A stretch of DNA of 64,000 nt from Erpobdella octoculata. Lineage: Eukaryota; Annelida; Clitellata; Hirudinida; Erpobdellidae. The DNA lies in contig OZ022240.1 in assembly GCA_963978895.1 (NCBI GenBank), positions 7,855,550 through 7,919,549 on the forward strand, written 5' to 3'. The translations under genes and the position numbers were made by a program. Shown piece after piece: positions 1 through 10,302 of the stretch. The notes beneath the pieces are model-generated. The model was not told the origin of the DNA. It did not search any database and was given only the letters and a program-made list of their open reading frames with translations. Positions within the stretch are counted from its first letter, which is position 1, and every line of letters starts with the position of its first letter.

Positions 1-72
1 TTCATTTGAGCACAGATAGAAAATCTTCCATGAAACTCTAGGAATGGAATTATATTAAAAAAATTTACTCAC

Positions 73-159
73 TTTGTGAAGTTTGTCGAGAACTTGGTTC
101 CCCGTTTTTAGATTTTCAACAACCTGCATCTCTATTTGAGTGAATTCTAGTTGTGTCGT
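73..159 (-). CDS. CHMP6: CHMP6 coding exon 4
   Basis: 87 nt, phase 0 on both sides, encoding TTQLEFTQIEMQVVENLKTG and then NQVLDKLHK. This is the most strongly conserved block and identifies the gene as CHMP6 rather than CHMP4 or CHMP7. The donor GTGAGT lies at 72-67. The next exon is not convincingly visible in the remaining 66 bases. Confidence 0.93.
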
Positions 160-2852
160 CTGATGTGGAGATTAAAAAATATTTAAAATCAAAATTAACA
201 AATCTGATGTCTTCATTAGCATAAAACGTATTAAATAAAATTCATAGATTTAATTTCACATAAACCAATTCTTCTCAGTCACCTACCATATTTTCTACTT
301 CATCAAGTTGTCTATCAAGGTTTTTCACTGTGTTTTCAAGAAACTTCTTTTTTCTGAGGGCTGACAGAGCTTTACTAAAGTATAAGTGAGCTAGATTTAA
401 AATTTGAAATTCCTGTACAAATTAAACTACTTTCCTATTAACCACACTCAATAATAATCTTAATCTTGGCCTTAATTTAAGTTTTTCAAAGCTGAATAGT
501 TATTGCGATATCTGACCGGAAATACATTTATTTTGATTTGATTATCCAACATGACCAACTTTAAAACTAGGAAAATTGCTAAAATAAATTTAAGTCTTAT
601 CATTACTGTTGCTTAATGTACATCTGATAACTTTTCACTCAATATATTTTATATGGTTTTCCTCCACGGTTCCCATAGGAGCTATAAAATGTTTGTATAG
701 ATGCAATATATGACATTAACAAGTAAAGGAAAAAACAAGATTTTCAACACACTTTTATTTCAAATACACTCGATTTAGAAATAAGAAAGATCTTCAAATT
801 AAGTTTTTTTTTAATTGAATCATGTATTGTCATCCAATATAAAGCTATGCTGAAAGTTTCAGCTTCCTAGCTGGTTAAATTTTACTTGCAAGATTTGCGT
901 ACAGAGAAAGCCACACACACACACACACACACACAAACAGAGATTGTAACCTAAATAAAAGTTTAAAAAAAAACTGTATGTCAATGCTGTGTTATAAAAT
1001 TAATAGTTTTGACAAATACATCTCACAATTCTACAAATATATTTATTTATAGAAAAACTTAATAAATTAATTAATTTAATTTCAATGTTTTTTTTAGCTT
1101 TTTGATATCTTTTTTCTTTAATTTAGAGTCTATAATTTTATATGAATCCCTCATTTGTATATGCTAAAGAGTATGTTTTATGAGTTTTCTTAATCAATAT
1201 TACTCTTAATTTTTCGAACCACTTAATACCAAAATAACATTTTGAGTTGAGTTCAAAATATCAAGAAATAATAAAAATGTATCCAAAAATATGGTAGTCC
1301 CTAACTTATGAAGAAGATGACTACAACAAAAAATTTATGCTTTTCAAAGTTTTTTTGGAGTTTTTCAAAACTTTTTCAACATTTTTCTTTTTATGCATTG
1401 AATAATATATTAAAAATAGTCATTTTATATGCTTTAAAATAGCTTCGTCTGTTCGTTTTAATCTTGTAATTAGTCTTTCATCAACTTTACAACTAGCTAG
1501 GAATCTGAAATTTTTGGCTTAAGTGTATAATGAGTGAAAACACATTATTGAACCTTTATTTTTTGGAGTGAATATTACTTGTATGTAAGAAATAGAATAA
1601 AAATATATAAAAAGAAAGCACACAGCCATTTTTTATTTATTTTTTAGGCTTTCTAAAGTTACAGTTGGAAACATGTTTTCCCAAAAAGTTATAAATGAGA
1701 ACAAATTGTAAATTTAAAAACAAGCTAAGTATTCAGAGTTGTTCATTTATCTAAAATCAACCAAGCGCATAGCCAGAAATGTCTGAATGGGGGTACATTT
1801 GCAGCTGATCGCAAAAAAAGATAAGAAAACAGGAGTATCAACCCCAACAATTTTTTGTCCCATATACATTTTTACAGAATCTGGACTCCCCTTGACAGAG
1901 CGGGCCACTAGGGGTCATTCTTGTCTGAAACCATCATGTCAAAACATTTTATAAATAAACAATCCACTTTAGATAAAGTTTAGTAAATTTTCTTTTTCAT
2001 AAAAAATTTACGTTATATATATATATATATATATATATTAGGTAAGATCAAATCACAATAATTTGAGAAAAGAAAATTACTTGCAATCTTTAATTAAATT
2101 AATTAAAAGCATAAATTTATTAGATAAGAATAAGAATATGAAAATAAGAACAGCATGCAATAAAAGTGTTTTTGGCTTTTATATAAAACCGATTTGTAGA
2201 TTGTAAAGATAATAAACAAATTGTAGCGTTCAATAGAGTAATTTTAGCTCAAAAATTGAATTTTATCTGGCCTTACAGTCATGGAGAAGAAAATAAGGTT
2301 TATACTGGAACCAAAAGTAGCCAATAATGGAGAATATTCCATTATGCTGAATACAAAAGAGGCTACATTACAAAAGCATATGGAGTTACAAATGCTCCTA
2401 CAACACCACATGCTCCCGTATTTAGATCGGCTACCGATTAACTGAAAAAGCAGCAGATTCTTTATGGTCCATAAATTATGGAGGACTATTATCCATGTCC
2501 TTCCCTCTGGCTATGCGCTGAAAGCATCTAAATTATTCAATTCGATTAAAAAATTTTACTCTTTCTTGTTATCACGAACAAACTCCTTTGCCATTTTCAC
2601 AAGCCTTGCTACGTCGGTCTCGTATTTTTTTATCTTCCTGTTCAGCTCATCTCGCTGCATTTTCAGTTGCTTAAAAACAGCAAAACTTAGTCATGTTAAC
2701 AAATAATAATTTTTGACACTTTTAGGCATAAAATCAGAGTAAACTGAGTAAAGTCGTGTTGAAAAAAATAACTGAGACACGGGCACTACCAATATCACTT
2801 TATCTCTTTCATCAAAAGCATTTGAGCGCTTCTTGCTGGCAAATATCCCCAT
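73..2852 (-). CDS. CHMP6: CHMP6/Vps20 ESCRT-III subunit, first four coding exons (3' end off the left edge)
   Basis: Spliced gene with coding exons 2790-2852, 2560-2669, 287-374 and 73-159, read on the minus strand. They join in frame to give about 116 residues starting MGIFASKK, followed by a QRDEL-type basic helix and then LEFTQIEMQVVE. The order and spacing match CHMP6, including Gly2 for N-myristoylation and the diagnostic EFTQIEM stretch. In the known family, CHMP6 binds ESCRT-II and starts CHMP4 (Snf7) polymerisation on endosomal membranes during multivesicular-body sorting. All visible introns are GT-AG. The family is about 200 residues long, so roughly 85 C-terminal residues, including the MIM region that binds VPS4, lie beyond base 1. 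Its neighbour ASPP is on the same strand, about 3.1 kb upstream of this gene's start codon. Exon joins are inferred from splice sites, phase and similarity. Confidence 0.93.
287..374 (-). CDS. CHMP6: CHMP6 coding exon 3
   Basis: 88 nt encoding KALSALRKKKFLENTVKN and then LDRQLDEVENM. The acceptor after TATACTTTAG at 375 is preferred to the CTCAG 21 bp downstream because it restores the six residues expected before the KKK. The donor is GTAGGT. Confidence 0.9.
375..2559. other. CHMP6 intron 2, noncoding AT-rich
   Basis: A 2.2-kb intron with no convincing coding sequence. It holds a CA microsatellite near 912-934, a TA microsatellite near 2016-2038, and at about 810-965 a diverged copy of a dispersed repeat that also occurs near 30850-31000. 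Confidence 0.7.
2560..2669 (-). CDS. CHMP6: CHMP6 coding exon 2
   Basis: 110 nt, phase 0 in and phase 2 out. It encodes QLKMQRDELNRKIKKYE and on to VRDNKK, the first long basic amphipathic helix of ESCRT-III. The acceptor is TTTTTAAG and the donor GTAAAA. Confidence 0.9.
2790..2852 (-). CDS. CHMP6: CHMP6 coding exon 1
   Basis: 21 codons from the ATG at 2852-2850, reading MGIFASKKRSNAFDERD and then KVIL. The start is chosen because Met-Gly-x-x-x-Ser/Lys is the myristoylation signal of CHMP6 and aligns with the family N terminus. The donor GTAGTG follows base 2790, in phase 0. The next intron is only 120 bp. Confidence 0.88.
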
Positions 2853-3681
2853 TGGTTTACTCTAGTCAGTCTAGTCTACACCAAGTTCTTATCACGACAA
2901 TATTTTCACTCCTCTACTCTACTCCAGTTACCGGTAAAACACAAAAGCCGTGGTCCTGAGGAGTCTTCTTATGACATATGTAAACAAATCGTTACATCGT
3001 AGCAAGCTCCACCTACAAGTTTTAAACTCCACCCACAATTTTAAAAGCGAGCTTATTTTTTTATTTTAATAATTGATCTAAGTAATTGATATTTATTTGT
3101 TTTTTAAGGTAACTCTAACGCAATAATTTAATTTTTTTATTGGTTTTCGATATAGAAATATAGATAGTCATTTATTGTTGATTTGTCACTAGTCAAAACG
3201 CAGACGGAAATCTAGCCGCTGCCCATATAGTCAAAGCCCAACTAGTCGCCAGTTGCAAAGTAGAGCCGGAGGCGGTTGCATGCGTGAATACTGATAGTCT
3301 TATCTTGAAAAAACGTGGCTCACAGGGAGGTCATTTCAGCAAAACCTTGTGGAGGTGCCACTTGTTCTAAGGGCCCACCAATTTGTAACAAAAATCAAGA
3401 AGTTTCGAAACCCTCTTTATTTTTTCTCCCACAAAAAGCTAATGACCTGGAGGGAGGGGGTAGTCAAAGGTACTTTAGATCGAAACCCTCTTTATTTTTC
3501 TTCCAAAAAAGCTGACAACCGGGGACAGGGGCGTCATTGCGAGAGGACAGTTGAGTAATTACCTCCTCCCAATAATTTTCCAAAAATTGTTTATTTTTGG
3601 AAATAATAGTGACAAGGTTTTTAGAGAAGTAGCTGTGACTACCCCTCCCGGCTCGGCCATCTGCGCTTTTTTTCTAGAAAA
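2853..3681. other. Region upstream of CHMP6 with a local partial duplication
   Basis: This holds the presumed CHMP6 5' UTR and promoter side. No host exon is recognised. A stretch beginning CGAAACCCTCTTTATTTTT occurs twice, near 3406 and 3480, each followed by A-rich sequence and a GAC(C)-G-rich segment, so a short tandem duplication of about 75 bp is visible. Short overlapping reading frames here are repeat-derived. Confidence 0.5.
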
Positions 3682-3689
3682 GTAGTTAG

Positions 3690-4546
3690 CAATGGCGTCG
3701 CCACATGGGAGCACTTGGAGCACGTGCTCCCCCTGAAAAATTAAATTGTCGTAATTTCGAAGCTGATTAATTGCTTCTGCGGTCCTGCGGAGTCCGCAGT
3801 GCGGACAACGCGGTAAATATATAAAGGATAGCGTCTTTTTATAGTACTTACGTAGTCCGCCATGCATGGAAGAACTTCGACGTTTGTATTCCATTTTTAA
3901 TCGCAGTTCCTGTAACAAGTGCTGGATGCGAACGTGTTTTTAGTAAGCTGGCTTTAATCAAAAATAAACTGCGTTCAACCATGGCGCAAGATCGTCTTCA
4001 GTATTTAGTATTGTGCAGTGTAGAACAGGATGTTCTGAAACAGGCATCACTGGACAATATCGTTGACAGATTCGCGCACGCTGAAAATCGACGTATTCGT
4101 TTGATTTAATTTTCAATGTTTTGTTTTCATTGACATTGTTCAAGTTAGTACAACAGTGTGTCAGTGTCAGTGAACAGTTCAAAAATCAACAGACTAGTAG
4201 CAGGCTAGTAACGTTATATCAATATCACCAATCATCATATTCATAGTAATATCAACAATCAATAATCAATCAATATGTGCTGTGTAATTATTTGATTATT
4301 AAATAGAAATTCAAATTTGTCTGAAATAAATTCAATATTCATTAATTCAAAACACTGTGAACACTTCAAAACATATATTCTACTGTATCACTGTGTAAAT
4401 CAATTAATCACAGAAATTCTAAATAATTTTGTAACCGATTACACGGGTATTGTCTAAAATTTTCCCGAAATCTGGTACATTGATTGCTTATTTTTAATTT
4501 GCTACATTGCTGCTCCCCCTGGATTAAAAAGCTGGCGACGCCACTG
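3690..4546 (+). mobile_element. 857-bp deleted hAT element with intact termini and 8-bp target duplication
   Basis: The ends are inverted: CAATGGCGTCGCCA at the left and TGGCGACGCCACTG at the right, 13 of 14 matching. The direct 8-bp sequence GTAGTTAG flanks them at 3682-3689 and 4547-4554. Eight-base duplications and CAGTGGCG-type ends are hallmarks of hAT transposons. The interior keeps only the C-terminal dimerisation part of a transposase (3891-4109), so the element is internally deleted and could move only with a partner. It lies between CHMP6 and the ASPP 3' end. Confidence 0.9.
3891..4109 (+). pseudogene. hAT transposase C-terminal dimerisation fragment
   Basis: The reading frame gives PFLIAVPVTSAGCERVFSK followed by LALIKNKLRSTMAQDRL and ends at TAA 4107-4109. 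The SxxCERxFSxL...KxxLRSTMxxDRL pattern is the hAT C-terminal dimerisation region of ZMYM/TTF-type hAT transposases. The catalytic core and N-terminal zinc finger are absent. There is no usable start codon, so this is a remnant inside the 857-bp element. Confidence 0.87.
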
Positions 4547-4554
4547 GTAGTTAG

Positions 4555-5982
4555 TATCAAAGTTGGATACAGGATTTGACCAACGCCATGTAAATAAGTA
4601 GTATGCATCGTATAATTTCAGTTTACGGATTTTCATTAACAACTCCAGCGGGATTACCAGGGGGTTTTCTCTTTTGCTCCCATTTACTTTCCTGCTTCTT
4701 CTCTCTCGTTTTTATTTCTCTCCACATTTGAATGTTTTGCTGTCTATCCCGTGCGTAATTTTTGAACCTGATAAAGTTTGGTCGAGGTCAAAGTAAATAA
4801 ATTACTTGTTGTATATTGCACTTTAAACGGCAAAACCATTTTTGGGGTTGATACCCTGTGCCCGAACTTTTTTTGCAATCGGTCACACATGTACGTAACA
4901 AATCCTGATCATAACCACAATTGGTCATATTTTGCCACAACAACCTTAATCAGCCTTCTTGTCTTTCATTGATTGGCCAAATAAGAACAAAATTTATTCA
5001 ATCTTCAGAAGAAACACAAACAATAAGAACCAAAAGCAAATATATTCCATCCAACCCATATATTCTATCCCAACCAAAAAACAAACTTAAACATTAAAGA
5101 TACTTTTGCTAAGAGTGACTAGGAAAAGGTCCATGCTATAGTTAGATTGATCTATTGATTCAATAATTTCATCAGCCTTATAAATGAAATTCAACAATCT
5201 TAGTTAACCAAAATGTCAAAAATAAAATTGTGATTCAGCAAGAGGTGAATCAACTTATGTTGTCCCTGATAGAAAAAGTCAAACAATCAAAAAATTGACA
5301 TCTTCATAAAAAAATTATTATAAATTCTACAATAAATAAAACTAAAGAATTGCACTTCATTTTTGACAGGCATTTTAGATACACCATAAGGCAATTAATT
5401 TTTCGAAGTTTCTTTCTTGAGTAACATAAAATAGTCTACTTCAAAAACATAAAATTTCAATAGCTAGAACCACCATGAATTTGAAAAAGAAAAATTTAAA
5501 AGAATATAAATATGAAAAAGCAATTAAAATGGTAATTGAAATAAAACAAATTCAGAATGGACAAACCAACAAAAATAATTACTGATATGAGTCACCACAC
5601 TTCATGCAACAACATTATGGAAGCCCTCTCCCCACCACACTGGAATTCATCAACATTAACAAACCAGAGCAAGTTAAAAATTGAAAATTAAAAAAAATAT
5701 TTCTATGAATTACTTGTATAAAAAATAAAAATAAGCACTTGTTACTTCACAGCCTTATCCAATCAAACATTATTTGTTTCAAAATTCACACAACGACAAT
5801 GTAAAATCGCAGCATTAACTGTACAAGTCACCATAAAGTTGCAAGACAATAAATAGACTGGATTAAAATTAAGTAGAGATGAGAGAATATCAATCTTCAA
5901 CAATCTTTGCAATGGGTGGAAGATTCTTTCTTTAAGAAAACTAACAAAACCTGGCTTCCTTATCAAACAGGACACTCATGCT
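4555..5982. other. 3' flank of ASPP, probable 3' UTR side
   Basis: AT-rich sequence immediately downstream of the ASPP stop codon on the minus strand. No exon, RNA gene or element is recognised. Several AATAAA-like strings exist on the minus strand, but none can be chosen as the poly(A) signal from sequence alone. Confidence 0.45.
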
Positions 5983-6009
5983 TCAAGCGAGAACCACTCT
6001 AGGATACAT
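5983..6009 (-). CDS. ASPP exon 13 (last eight residues and stop)
   Basis: 27 nt after [19 protein letters not shown] followed by TGA at 5985-5983. Vertebrate ASPP ends LYPRIKP...LA, so the exon completes the SH3 C terminus and the protein. It lies 2.6 kb from exon 12, behind a LINE insertion. Confidence 0.85.
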   Translation of the reverse strand: MYPRVVLA

Positions 6010-9000
6010 CTGAAAAACAATAACAATTTAACATAGCTCAAAGTGTTGCTCAATTGAAGGGAGGGAGGAGGGGCTCTATGATGTCTTACTCCCAGGAAAG
6101 AATTTTATAATTGAATTAATTTTAGAGTAGTAAAGAAAGTCAATTTATGATCTTGGATCATATATAAACATTCATGAAATAATCAGAAAAACCTACCACC
6201 ACCTAATTTATACATAAAGTGTTATTAGGAAAACTTTTAACGGATTAGAATTAATTTTTTTGCTTATGTACACATCTCTTGATGAGAAGCAAGCAAACTG
6301 GAAGATTCCATTTATATTTGGTCTCCAGAAGTTAAAATTTAATGTTATTAAATCCTTTATATTAATTTCAACGCGTTTCCTCGCTTGCAGGCCAATCTTG
6401 TGACAATTACAAAGCATGCTTCCCATAATCCAATTGAGATAAACTCTGGCATATTGAATTGTTGTCGATGACAACCCATTTTATTAAATTTTCAGATCAT
6501 TTGGACATAATTTAAAAACACTTAAAAAATAACTAAAATTGAAAATTTTTTTTGTCAAAGAAATAAAACCATCAGTCTCAAGTTCATTTAAAGAAAGCAA
6601 GAAATGATTGTTCAAATGAAGGATTTATAATAAACATTCTGTTTTTAGGGACTGATTTCTTCTATTTTGATTTCAATTTTTATTAATATAGAAATAAGCC
6701 CGTATTTAGTTTTTATTTCTTTCTTGAAAACATTTTTATTTTATTTAATTTCAATTATAATTTCAGTTTTAATGTAATTTCTAGTTCCATTTTTCTTAAA
6801 TTAAATTTAATGATATTCAAACTGATTTTTTGTGTTAAACAAATATTGCAATACCTAACTATTAACATTATTAGCACTCACTCATTATGGCAATTACTGG
6901 TGATAATTAGTCTCAGAAAACCAATTGAAATTAATTTAAACAGAAATACTTTGATACTTATCAATAGTATGTCTTTGGAATGAACCTAAATAAAGAGAAT
7001 TAAATTTCAGAGAAATAACAAGTAAAGAAATGAGTACAATCTACAAGCTACATCATCTAATTCTTTCCTGACTCAGGAAGCTAATTTATAAGCCATGTAA
7101 TACAAAATAAAATTTTTTTTTCTTGCTACTACTATGCGTGTCGTAAAAGGCGACTAAAGGGAGGTTCGCAGGAAGGGCATCCGGGTAAAACTTTGCTCCA
7201 AATTCTATATGGGTTACAAAACAAAGAATTTCATGCCGGCTCGGATGTCACCCGGTCAAACAAGGTCAGCGCTTTCTTTTCTCGGCCTAGACGGAAGTAA
7301 AAAGTTAGCTATGGGCTTGAAGAAGAATTTAGAGGGTTCAAGTGTTTGTTTGAGAATTGGTTCTGTGAATGTTGGAAAGCTGCTGGAAAGGTGAAGGTGC
7401 CAGGAAGAGATGAGGTTGCTGATATGGCAGCAAGACGATGTTTAGATTTTTGTTGTCTTCATGAGACTGGCTGGAAAGGTGAAGGTGCCAGAAAACTAGG
7501 TGATTATAAATTTTTCTGGATGGGTTCTGAGAAGGGAATTCATGGTGTGGGAATGCTGGTAGCAGATAGATGGGTTGAGAAAGTGTTGGAGGTCAACAAT
7601 GAATGCGAGTAAGACAAAAATCATGAAGTGTCGGGCCAGAATGGGACAGGTGGAGAAGTCGGGTAAATATCCATGCAGTATATGCAGAAAAGGTGTTGGC
7701 TCCAATTCTATTTGTTGTGTGGATTGTAAGAGTTGGGTACATAAAAGGTGCAGTGGCATTTTGGGTAGTTTGAAAGATCTTGTTGGCTTCCGTTGTAAGA
7801 GTTGTGTGGCTGGTGGTTCTGTTCAGGAAGAGTTGTTGGGTGAGGTTGAGCAAGGGTTAAAGGTGGAGTGTGTGACCAAGTTCTGTTACCTAGGTGACAC
7901 ATTAGGTGCAGGAGGAGGTGTAGAAGAGGCGGTGAGAGCTAGAGTGTGTTCTGCCTGGGCTAAATTCAAAGAGTTATCTCCTATCTTGACCACCCATGGT
8001 GCATCCTTTCATGTGAAAGGAAAGGTGTATAGGGCATGTGTTCAAAGTGTCCTTGTTTATGGCACTGAAACATGGTCTATGAAGGTGGAGAATCTAAGAA
8101 GTTTAGAAAGGGCAGAGCGTATGATGGTTAGATGGATGTGTGGTGTTTCGTTGAATGATCGTGCACATAGTCTGGATTTGTATAGCTTTCTGGATGTTCC
8201 TTGTGTGGCTGATGTGGTGAGGCGTGGAAGACATATGTGGTTTGGACATTTGGAGCGTAAATGTGTAGATGATTGAGTTTCGGCAATTAGAGATGTGGAT
8301 GTTGTAGAAGTGAAAAGTAAAGGTAGAAGTAGGAAGACTTGGTGGGAATGTGTGAAGAAAGATATGGATGAGCTCGGCCTGAAGCGACAGTCTGCCCTAT
8401 ATCGTGACTTGTGGAGGGGCCTGATATGGAAAAACGTCCAACCCTAGCATAGCGTGGAATAGGGACGTTTCAAAAATAAATGATGATGATTGGGGGGGGC
8501 TATCTGGAAAACACGTACTAATGAACTCCACAAAAGGCACCTATTTACTACTACTTTAATGACTAAATCTCGTCCAGGTAACAACAAACAATACGACCAT
8601 CTAGATCTGGATAATAAATAGATTTATAACAACATATAAAGTAACTTACAGCTAAATAGTTCTTTGGAACATATCCTTTCAGACCGTTTCTTTTGTTTCT
8701 TGCCATCAACCAGCCCTCTACAGGATCATTACTACTAACACCACCATTATTTTCATTACTTTCCATCAATTTCTTGTCTTCTTTCTCGGAGTAACGTTGA
8801 TCAAGAACGACCAGAACATCGCCCTCGATGAATTGTAATTCATCCGGATGATTGGGATCGTGGTCGTAAGCGGCGTACAATTCAGAACCGGCCGTCAACA
8901 TTTTCCTCTGAACATCTAAATGAAGAATATATTTCATTCTGTTAATTTTCTCACAATCGTTCGTTCCTATTATTATATTTAATTTTTCTATTATTATTAT

Positions 9001-10215
9001 TTAATTATTTGTAGCAAGTGATATTAATATGAATTTTTACCAAGATGTCATATAAATTAATTATTGACATATTTAACGATGACAATTAGGTTAAAATTGC
9101 AAAATATGATCCATCCTGGAGTAAATAAATTACAGAAAGAACTATTCAACTCTCCCAGGTATGCAAGTATATAAGGGCTACTACTCTACTACTTCAATAC
9201 AAATACGAACTCTCCCAGGTGTGCAAGTATATAAGGGCTACTTCAATACAAATCCTGAAATACAATCCAACCACTGGAACAACTGCAACAAATAGAAAGA
9301 TTCGAAACAAAACAACAAAAGTTGAAAAGAAAAGAGAAAAACCTTCAAAATATTTCTTGCATTCTCTACCATCTTCTTCATCATCGTCACACTTCTCCAA
9401 AGCCGTCTCCCCTTCGCTTTCTGTCGTGGCAAATAAGCAGGCCCCATTTTCTACGAGAAGTTGAACCAATCCAAGATTGTAACAGGAAGCGGCACAATGC
9501 AGTGGTGTCCTGCACATGAACACAAGTTTCCACTTTACAGAAATTATTTCTTAATCTACACTTAAATATTATTTTTAAGTTTTTAGTATAGACTAGTGGG
9601 GTACGCTTTCCCGCTCTTTTTCGCTTTACTTTTCCCGCTCGCTTTTCAGCTCTCAGTTGCTTTTCCAATTCCTGTTTCCGCTCGCTCTCCCACTCCGCTC
9701 ATTTTGTGACCAATTTCAATTTTTTTTCACTAAAACCTTCCTCCATTGACTCTCAAGCTTGTGTAAAAATTTCATTACAATTGGATGAATGGTGTAGCAA
9801 TGCATAAAGGACTTACACACATAATGGTGGCAGGTAATACTGTGTGATCCCATATGCACGAGTCGTTCCCGGCGCCTCTGAAGCTAGTGGGCGCCGTAGC
9901 ACAGTGGTGAAAGCAGTTACGCTATCATCCTGCCGTCGTGGGTTCAAATCTCAGTCACGGCAAGGCGTAATTCCGTTGAGCAAGGAATTCACTCACACTG
10001 CTCAGGCCAACTCAGCCTTTCATCCTTCACTGGTCGATAAATGAGTACCAGTTTCACGACTGGGGTGTAATAGGGTTCGGCACATTCCGATTTCGGAGAC
10101 ACGTGCGGGTGGCAGGTAATACTGTGTGATCCCATATGCACGAGTCGTTCCCGGCGCCTCTGAAGCTTAGCAACTGGCGCTTCTAATCGATCCTACTACT
10201 ACTACTAATAATCTA

Positions 10216-10302
<87 letters not shown>

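Noticed and set aside
1..66. A possible fifth CHMP6 exon (TTCCTAG followed by an open SFMEDFLSVLK-like stretch)
   Set aside because: It would need an intron of only about 35 bp and meets a TGA after 11 codons, which does not fit the CHMP6 sequence expected here.
9219..9668. Several short frames over ASPP exon 11 on both strands
   Set aside because: Shadows of the ankyrin exon or intron sequence.
9889..9963. A functional tRNA gene
   Set aside because: A and B boxes are present but the acceptor stem does not pair well, and the sequence continues as a SINE body.
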